Source: Aeromonas sp. RU39B
GTDB lineage: Bacteria; Pseudomonadota; Gammaproteobacteria; Enterobacterales; Aeromonadaceae
DNA: 64,000 bases
NCBI RefSeq assembly: GCF_900156095.1
Contig: NZ_FTMJ01000005.1
Span: 62,001-126,000 of the forward strand
Direction: 5' to 3'
Position numbers and translations under genes: made by a program. Of this stretch, positions 58,520-64,000 are shown piece by piece (position 1 is the stretch's first letter; every line of letters begins with the position of its first letter). The notes beneath the pieces are model-generated. The model was not told the origin of the DNA, did not search any database, and saw nothing but the letters and a program-made list of their open reading frames with translations.

Positions 58520-59422
58520 TCAGCTCCGGGTATGGGAAAGAGAGTCGAAAGTCAGATCGGCGTTTACCCGCAAGGTGCCACGACGGTGGGCCCAGCAGCC
58601 GGTCGAGACGGCCACGCCAATGGTGGAGGGGTGACGGGCTGCCGATTCGATGTGAACGCCCATCACCGAGCTGTTACCGGTCAGCCCCTGCGGGCCGATC
58701 CCCAGTCGGTTGAGCCCCTCTTCGAGGCGTAGCTCCAATTCGGCCGCTTTCGGATTGGGGTGACGAGAGCCGATGGGGCGCAGGATGGCCTTGCGTGACA
58801 GGACGGCAGCCGTTTCGACCGAGGTGGCGATCCCCACCCCAACCAGTACCGGCGGGCAGGCATTGACCCCGAGGGTGGAGATGTTTTCAAACACGAAGCG
58901 CACCACCTCTTCGTAGCCTTCCGAGGGCATCAGCACCTTGGCGCGGCCGGGCAGGGTGCAGCCACCACCGGCCATGTAGACCTCAATCTCGGCGCTGTCG
59001 TCATCGGGTATGATGTCCCAGGTGATCCAAGGCACACCGCTGCCGGTGTTGGTGCCGGTATTGATCTCATCGAAAATCTCAACCGCATTGTGGCGCAGGG
59101 GCGCCTGCCGGGTGGCTTGCTGCACGGCGGCAGTCAGGATAGAGCGAAGCTCTCCCAGATAGGGAAAACAGGCGCCCACCTTGACGAAAAACATGATCTC
59201 GCCGGTGTCCTGACAAGCTGGCCGGTCGAGTTCAATGGCCTTGGCCAGGTTATCAAACATGGTGTGATAGATGATGTTGCCCATCTTGCTGGTTTCGGCA
59301 TCGCGCAGGGCGGCTAGCTTGTCGACCACGTCATCTGGCAGGCGTTTGGCGATCATGTCGGTAAAGTTGGCAACAATCTGGGTAAGCCGTATTTCGGCAT
59401 CGCTCGGGTGATCTGGCTTCAT
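58520..59422 (-). CDS. ttdA: L(+)-tartrate dehydratase alpha subunit TtdA
   Basis: A 300-residue Fe-S alpha subunit. Cys in [21 protein letters not shown] and [13 protein letters not shown] are the probable cluster ligands of class I fumarases. Length matches E. coli TtdA (303). GGAG lies 8 bases ahead of ATG. It heads ttdABT and diverges from the LysR gene ttdR across a 334-base control region. Confidence 0.95.
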   Translation of the reverse strand: MKPDHPSDAEIRLTQIVANFTDMIAKRLPDDVVDKLAALRDAETSKMGNIIYHTMFDNLAKAIELDRPACQDTGEIMFFVKVGACFPYLGELRSILTAAVQQATRQAPLRHNAVEIFDEINTGTNTGSGVPWITWDIIPDDDSAEIEVYMAGGGCTLPGRAKVLMPSEGYEEVVRFVFENISTLGVNACPPVLVGVGIATSVETAAVLSRKAILRPIGSRHPNPKAAELELRLEEGLNRLGIGPQGLTGNSSVMGVHIESAARHPSTIGVAVSTGCWAHRRGTLRVNADLTFDSLSHTRS

Positions 59423-59756
59423 GGAACAGGCTCCGTTTGTAATATGCTCTCTGCGATTATTGCCAGCAGAAGAGTCATGAAATATTCGAACAGAAACCTA
59501 TCACGTTTATTTTAACTACCCCTAAGGGGTATGCGTTAAGTGGGACTTAACAAACTGTGTATTTGATAGCTGTTCTTGTTTGCCATCTTTACGATAATTA
59601 AAATGTTGCATAGATAGCGTGAGTTGACATCTCGATGTGTTATTACCTCTTGGTTTATTGCGCCAATCCACAGTTTGCGCAGAAGCAATTCGTTATCATG
59701 CTCGGGGTGTGCGGGCTAAAAGCAGGCCTGCTTTGTGATGGATATGGTGGTCCAGG
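59423..59756. promoter_or_regulatory. Divergent control region between ttdA and ttdR
   Basis: About 330 AT-rich bases without a gene. Two inverted repeats lie side by side: TACCCCT-A-AGGGGTA (59517-59531) and GTTAAG-TGGGA-CTTAAC (59535-59551). The second contains T-N11-A within dyad symmetry, the usual LysR-box pattern, and is the likely TtdR site. Promoters for both genes should lie here; an A/T-rich stretch at 59594-59612 is a candidate for ttdR. Confidence 0.6.
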
Positions 59757-60677
59757 ATGACGCTCACGCAGTACCCATTGCCAAAAGATCTTTTGGTATT
59801 TCAAGCCGTTGTTAAGTGTGGCAGCCTGTGCGCCGCTGCCGAGCAGCTCGGGCAGACGCCGGCGTTTGTGACCAAACGAATCCAGCAACTTGAGCAGTCA
59901 CTCGGGACAAAATTGCTGCACCGTTCGCCGCGTGGGGTGGTGCTCACCGAGAATGGGCAGCTCTGTTACGAGCGTTCACAGGATATTCTTGGCGCTTGTC
60001 AGTCACTGCTTGATGATTTGCACCAATTACATGAAAGCCCTGCAGGCCAAATAAGAATTGGTTGCAGTTTTGGTTTTGCTCGTCACTGTATTGCTCCGGC
60101 GATTACCGAGTTGATGAATATCTATCCGGATCTTAAAATTCACTTCGAATTATTTGATCGGCAGATTGATTTGGTGCGAGATAATATCGATCTGGATATC
60201 CGGATTAACGATGATATTCCCGATCACTATATTGCCAGGCGGGTGATGCAGAACCATCGCATCCTTTGCGCAGCGCCCGCCTATCTGGCGCAGCGTGGTA
60301 TGCCGCAGACGCTACAAGCCTTGGCCGAGCACGAGTGTCTGGTCAGCCGGGAGCGGGATCAGACCCTCGGAGTCTGGACGCTAGAGGGGCCACAGGGAAA
60401 GCGCACGGTCAAGGTGGCTGGCCATCTCTCTTCGAACAGCGGTGAGTTGCTGCTGCGCTGGGCACTGGAAGAGAAGGGCATTTTGCTGCGCTCGGAGTGG
60501 GACGTCGCACCGCTGCTCGAATCGGGCCGGCTATGCCGGGTGCTGCCCGATTATGCGCAAAGTGCCAATGTCTGGGCGGTTTATCAGGTGCCGCTCTATA
60601 GCTCGGTCAAGCTGCGGGTCTGCGTCGATTTCATCACTCGTTACTGCCAGCAGCATTTTCCGTCACTGTCAGCCTGA
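59757..60677 (+). CDS. ttdR: LysR-family activator of tartrate genes TtdR
   Basis: A 306-residue LysR regulator with HTH at about 12-70 ([36 protein letters not shown]) and effector domain. [43 protein letters not shown] and the C-terminal [11 protein letters not shown] follow E. coli TtdR, which activates ttdABT on tartrate anaerobically. Position divergent from ttdA matches E. coli. AGG lies close to the ATG. Confidence 0.93.
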   Translation: MTLTQYPLPKDLLVFQAVVKCGSLCAAAEQLGQTPAFVTKRIQQLEQSLGTKLLHRSPRGVVLTENGQLCYERSQDILGACQSLLDDLHQLHESPAGQIRIGCSFGFARHCIAPAITELMNIYPDLKIHFELFDRQIDLVRDNIDLDIRINDDIPDHYIARRVMQNHRILCAAPAYLAQRGMPQTLQALAEHECLVSRERDQTLGVWTLEGPQGKRTVKVAGHLSSNSGELLLRWALEEKGILLRSEWDVAPLLESGRLCRVLPDYAQSANVWAVYQVPLYSSVKLRVCVDFITRYCQQHFPSLSA

Positions 60678-60725
60678 GCAAAGCAGGGCGCGATGTTCCC
60701 TGCCTTGCCCGTGTGTCTGGGAAAA

Positions 60726-61790
60726 TTAGAGCGCGACCAAGGCCGCCACCGCGTCGGCAAGCGTCTGGGTTGACGCCTTTCCTCCCATGTCCGGGGTCAG
60801 CACCTCACCGTGCGCTAACACTTGCTCCATGGCGGCGAGGATGGTGTCGTGCATCGCCGGCTCGCCTAAGTGCTGCACCATCATCGCGCCAGCCCAGATG
60901 GTTCCGAGCGGATTGGCGATCCCCTTACCGGCAATGTCGGGTGCCGAGCCATGCACCGGCTCAAACATGGAAGGGAAGGTGCGCTCGGGATTGATGTTGG
61001 CCGACGGGGCAATGGCTATGGTGCCGGTGCAGGCTGGCCCCAAGTCCGAGAGAATGTCGCCAAACAGGTTGGAGCCAACCACCACGTCGAAGTGCTCGGG
61101 TTTACGCACAAAGTGGGCGGTCAGAATGTCGATGTGGAACTGATCCACGGCGACGTCGGGATAGTGGCTGGCCATTGCTGCAACCCGCTTGTCCCAGTAG
61201 GGCATGGAGTGGTAGATGCCGTTGGATTTGGTGGCCGAGGTCAGATGGCGCTTGGGACGGCGCTGGGCTAGCTCGAAGGCGTAACGCAAAATTCGGTCGG
61301 TGCCGCGGCGGGTAAAGACGCTCTGCTGCATCACCAGCTCATTATCAGTGCCTTCATAGAGCATGCCGCCAATGGTGGAGTACTCCCCTTCGACATTTTC
61401 ACGGACCACGTAAAAATCGATATCTCCCGGCCGTTTGCCGGCCAGCGGGCAGGGCACACCGGCAAACAGGCGCACCGGACGCAAGTTGACATACTGCTCG
61501 AACTGGCGGCGGATCGGCAGCAGCAAGCCCCACAGGGAAATATGATCGGGCACGCCGGGATAGCCAACGGCGCCCAGATAAATGGCATCAAAGCCGCGCA
61601 GTTGCTCCAGACCATCTTCCGGCATCATCCGCCCGGTCTTGTGGTAGGTTTCGCACGACCAGTCAAACCAGTGCCACTCAAACTGTACGCCGTGACGGCG
61701 CCCCGCCGCCTCGAGCACCACAATCCCGGCCGGGATCACCTCTTTACCGATACCATCGCCCGGGATCACTGCAATGCGCAGGGTTTTCAT
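60726..61790 (-). CDS. dmlA: D-malate/tartrate dehydrogenase (DmlA/TtuC-like)
   Basis: A 354-residue beta-decarboxylating dehydrogenase. IPGDGIGKEVIP, VNLRPVRLFAGVPCPLAGK, YVVRENVEGEYS and the metal site SNLFGDILSDLGPA are conserved with E. coli DmlA. It oxidises D-malate to pyruvate and CO2 and also acts on tartrates with NAD+. AAGGAG precedes the ATG. It lies convergent to ttdR and divergent from another LysR gene, so ttd and dml functions are combined at one locus. Confidence 0.92.
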   Translation of the reverse strand: MKTLRIAVIPGDGIGKEVIPAGIVVLEAAGRRHGVQFEWHWFDWSCETYHKTGRMMPEDGLEQLRGFDAIYLGAVGYPGVPDHISLWGLLLPIRRQFEQYVNLRPVRLFAGVPCPLAGKRPGDIDFYVVRENVEGEYSTIGGMLYEGTDNELVMQQSVFTRRGTDRILRYAFELAQRRPKRHLTSATKSNGIYHSMPYWDKRVAAMASHYPDVAVDQFHIDILTAHFVRKPEHFDVVVGSNLFGDILSDLGPACTGTIAIAPSANINPERTFPSMFEPVHGSAPDIAGKGIANPLGTIWAGAMMVQHLGEPAMHDTILAAMEQVLAHGEVLTPDMGGKASTQTLADAVAALVAL

Positions 61791-61887
61791 TGTGCTCGCT
61801 CCTTGTGAACGTGTGTAGTCCCTGCAGCCTAGATGATTTACTATTCGTGTATAAATGCCTGATTTGTGGATATAAGGAACACGTATT

Positions 61888-62805
61888 GTGAATCATCTGC
61901 CTCCCTTTAAGGATCTGCGCGTCTTCACCTGTGTTGCCCACTGCGGGGGATTCAAATTGGCTGCCCAGCAGCTGGCGGTCTCGCCGGCCTATGTCAGCAA
62001 GCGCATTGCCCTGCTCGAAGAGACGCTCGGCACCCGGCTGTTGCTGCGCTCGGCCCGACAAGTCAGCCTGACCCGAGAAGGGGAGATCACCTTGCGCTGG
62101 GCGCAGTCGCTGTTATCGGACATGGCGCAGCTGCAAGGGGAACTTAACCGTGAGCAGCAGGTGCCGGCCGGACGGCTGCGCATCACCACCAGCACCGGAT
62201 TTGGCACGCGCTGCGTGGCGCCGGTGCTGTCACATTTGGTCAGCCGCTATCCCTTGCTCGACATTGAACTTGAGCTGCTGGATCGACCGGTGGATCTGGT
62301 GTCGGAAGGATTCGATCTGGAATTACTGGTCGGCGGTGAGCCGGCGCCGGATCTGATCGCCCGCCGCCTGGCCAGCAATCGACGCATCTTGTGCGCCGCG
62401 CCCTCCTATCTGGCCCGTGCGGGAACGCCGACCCGGCTCGATGAGCTGCGCCAGCATCGCTGCATCGGTATTCGCGAGCGGGATCAGAGTGACGGGCATT
62501 GGCATCTGGCCAGTGGTCGTGAGGTCTATCGCCTGCAACCAAGGGCATGGATGAGTACCAATAACGGCGACGTCGCCCGCCAATGGTGTCTGGATGGGCA
62601 CGGCATCATGCTGCGATCCCTTTGGAATGTGCAGCGCGAGCTGGCCAGCGGCGCACTGCGCCAGGTGTTACCTGAATTTAGCCAACCGGCGGATATCTAT
62701 GCGGTCTATACCCGCCGGCTGGATACCTCGGCGCGGCTGCGAGCCTGCGTCGATCTGCTGGCGGCCGAGTTACCGGCCTTGTGCTCCTGGCCCGTTTTAC
62801 CCTGA
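61888..62805 (+). CDS. LysR-family regulator divergent from dmlA
   Basis: A 305-residue LysR protein with HTH at about 10-68 (GGFKLAAQQLAVSPAYVSKRI, LLLRSARQVSLTREG). It resembles the TtdR-like regulator at 59757 in layout (SPAYVSKRI against [15 protein letters not shown]-type CAAPSYLA). The start is GTG at 61888 with AAGGA 9 bases upstream. By position it probably controls dmlA, the role of DmlR in E. coli, but I cannot assign that name by sequence. Its stop abuts the end of the patatin gene. Confidence 0.88.
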   Translation: MNHLPPFKDLRVFTCVAHCGGFKLAAQQLAVSPAYVSKRIALLEETLGTRLLLRSARQVSLTREGEITLRWAQSLLSDMAQLQGELNREQQVPAGRLRITTSTGFGTRCVAPVLSHLVSRYPLLDIELELLDRPVDLVSEGFDLELLVGGEPAPDLIARRLASNRRILCAAPSYLARAGTPTRLDELRQHRCIGIRERDQSDGHWHLASGREVYRLQPRAWMSTNNGDVARQWCLDGHGIMLRSLWNVQRELASGALRQVLPEFSQPADIYAVYTRRLDTSARLRACVDLLAAELPALCSWPVLP

Positions 62806-63678
62806 TCAGGCTGGTGCCAAGTGGACGGGATGGGCGCTGTATAACGGCGTGTCGCCCAGCAGCGCCTGCCGCCCACGCCAGTAGCCTTGCAGATAGCCGG
62901 TCTCGAGCCGATGGCGGTCCCGGGTAAAGCGCGCGACGGCAAAGTCAGCCGGCGGTGCAATCAGCTCGATGTGGCAATCCGCTGGCGGGTGGGCAATAAA
63001 ATCGAGTGCCTGGTTATAGCACTGCTCGCGGCGCAGCAGGGCGCAAGCGAGCGCGGGCTCGGTGGTGAGCATCTGTTTGAGCAACCAGGAAAAGCGCGGC
63101 GCCTTGAGGCGATATCCCCACGGCTCGGAGAGGATCACCGTCAGATGGCGCGCACCACGGCGGTAGGCTTCTATCACTGGAATCGAGTCGCTGATCCCTC
63201 CATCGGCCAGGATCTCGTCATTAATGACCGGCGTGGTGTGCTGGACCAGTGGCATGGCGCTGGTGGCCTGCATGGCCAGTAACAGGTTGTCGGGCGTGAC
63301 AGTGATATAGCGTGGCTCGCCGCTGGCCACCTCGGTGGCGACGACGCAAAACTCGCCCGAGAAGCGATCAAACACGTCCCAATCGAGCGGATAGCGCTCG
63401 AAGCTCGCCTGCCACAGCCAGCCTACGTCCACCAGATCGCCACCACGTACAAAGCGCAGTGGATCAAAGAAGCGGCCGCTGCTCGCAAGCTCAGTAATGA
63501 TGTGATAACTGCGCCGGCGCTGCTGGCTAAGGTAACCGAGCAGGTTGGCGGCGCCCGCCGAGACGCCGATAACCAGATCAAACGGGTTATGGCGGCTCTC
63601 AAGAAAGGCATCGAGCACACCGGAGGCAAAGATGCCGCGCATGGCGCCTCCCTCCACAATCAGTGCGGTTTGATTCAT
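62806..63678 (-). CDS. Patatin-like phospholipase, YjjU-like
   Basis: A 290-residue lipid acyl hydrolase. The oxyanion loop GGAMRG (residues 10-15), nucleophile GVSAG (Ser40) and catalytic DGG in LADGGISDS (near 165) form the Ser-Asp dyad. There is no signal peptide. GGGAG sits 7 bases ahead of the ATG at 63678; an in-frame start at 63756 is less likely. It lies 20 bases downstream of a cyclopropane-fatty-acyl synthase, hinting at a membrane-lipid role. Confidence 0.9.
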   Translation of the reverse strand: MNQTALIVEGGAMRGIFASGVLDAFLESRHNPFDLVIGVSAGAANLLGYLSQQRRRSYHIITELASSGRFFDPLRFVRGGDLVDVGWLWQASFERYPLDWDVFDRFSGEFCVVATEVASGEPRYITVTPDNLLLAMQATSAMPLVQHTTPVINDEILADGGISDSIPVIEAYRRGARHLTVILSEPWGYRLKAPRFSWLLKQMLTTEPALACALLRREQCYNQALDFIAHPPADCHIELIAPPADFAVARFTRDRHRLETGYLQGYWRGRQALLGDTPLYSAHPVHLAPA

Positions 63679-63698
63679 CGTTTTTCTCCCATCCACGA

Positions 63699-64000
63699 TC
63701 AACGGGGAACCCGGATGCCACCCGCCACACCACGCGGGCTGAGCAACAGCTGCCATAACTGGATGTCGCGGGCGCGAAATGCGCCAGCGCAGCAGGCAAG
63801 GTAGTAGCTGAACATCCGATAGAAACGAGGCGGGTAGTGATCGTTAAGTCGTGGCCAGCTCTGTTGGAAGCGCGCCAGCCAAGCCATCAGGGTGCGGTCG
63901 TAATCGGCGCCGAAGTTGTGCCAGTCTTCCAGCACAAACTCGCCTTCGATAGCGCGAGTGATTTGGGCTGCCGAGGGGAGGCAACCATTGGGAAATATAT
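63699..64000 (-). CDS. cfa: Cyclopropane-fatty-acyl-phospholipid synthase, C-terminal part
   Basis: The last 99 residues of a CFA synthase; the 5' part lies beyond the window. IFPNGCLPS, EDWHNFGADYDRTLMAWL and FYRMFSYYLACCAGAFRARDIQLWQ are the conserved C-terminal region of the family. It transfers a methylene from SAM to membrane unsaturated lipids. It ends with GVAGGIRVPR and is followed 20 bases later by the patatin gene on the same strand. Confidence 0.93.
   Translation of the reverse strand, partial: IFPNGCLPSAAQITRAIEGEFVLEDWHNFGADYDRTLMAWLARFQQSWPRLNDHYPPRFYRMFSYYLACCAGAFRARDIQLWQLLLSPRGVAGGIRVPR

Overview
The window is a chromosomal segment of a gammaproteobacterium, most likely Aeromonas or a close relative. 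This is inferred from GC-rich, densely packed genes whose products resemble E. coli proteins along their whole length (rbsDACBKR, smrB/prmB/aroC, uvrB, serC-aroA, aroG, guaBA, umuDC, ttdABT), together with marine/enteric gammaproteobacterial genes such as hutW. No rRNA, prophage or CRISPR array is present; one tRNA (Asn, GTT) is.

Layout. 1-1.6 kb: end of an unknown gene, a GNAT acetyltransferase and the sirtuin cobB. 1.6-7.5 kb: the ribose operon rbsDACBKR on the minus strand, with a LacI-type operator pair and a CRP-like site upstream. 7.6-19.3 kb: housekeeping and poorly known genes (GST, membrane protein, TerC/YgdQ family, NAD-kinase-like protein, YfcL, acyl-CoA synthetase, EamA protein, a chemoreceptor, a YbjL-type transporter, a methyltransferase). 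19.3-23.6 kb: smrB, prmB, aroC and an RhlE-type helicase. 23.6-24.3 kb: a gene-poor gap with DnaA-box-like sites beside tRNA-Asn. 24.4-31.6 kb: uvrB, corA, serC, aroA and aroG, the last with a TyrR box on its promoter. 31.7-36.1 kb: a chemoreceptor with a CxxCH haem motif, Fur-controlled hutW, and xseA. 36.5-40.5 kb: yitT, guaB, guaA. 40.6-46.4 kb: an accessory block that begins with an IS30-family transposase remnant and carries a LysR regulator, a decayed metallophosphoesterase and an SDR-MFS-MFS operon. 46.7-52.8 kb: a leucine-rich-repeat/protein-kinase fusion, tpm, an M16 protease, sixA and a small protein. 53.0-56.2 kb: sstT with a highly structured leader, then SOS-controlled umuDC. 56.3-62.8 kb: a C4-dicarboxylate locus (ttdABT, ttdR, dmlA-like dehydrogenase and its own LysR regulator). 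62.8-64 kb: a patatin-like lipase and the 3' end of a cyclopropane-fatty-acyl synthase gene.

How it fits together. Three aromatic/serine genes (aroC, aroA-serC, aroG) supply the shikimate pathway. The ttd/dmlA block would import tartrate, dehydrate L-tartrate to oxaloacetate and oxidise D-malate or tartrate, with two LysR regulators in between. The most unusual items are the LRR-kinase fusion, the haem-motif chemoreceptor, the branched sstT leader, the DnaA-box cluster, and the decayed IS30 and phosphoesterase genes at the left edge of the accessory block.
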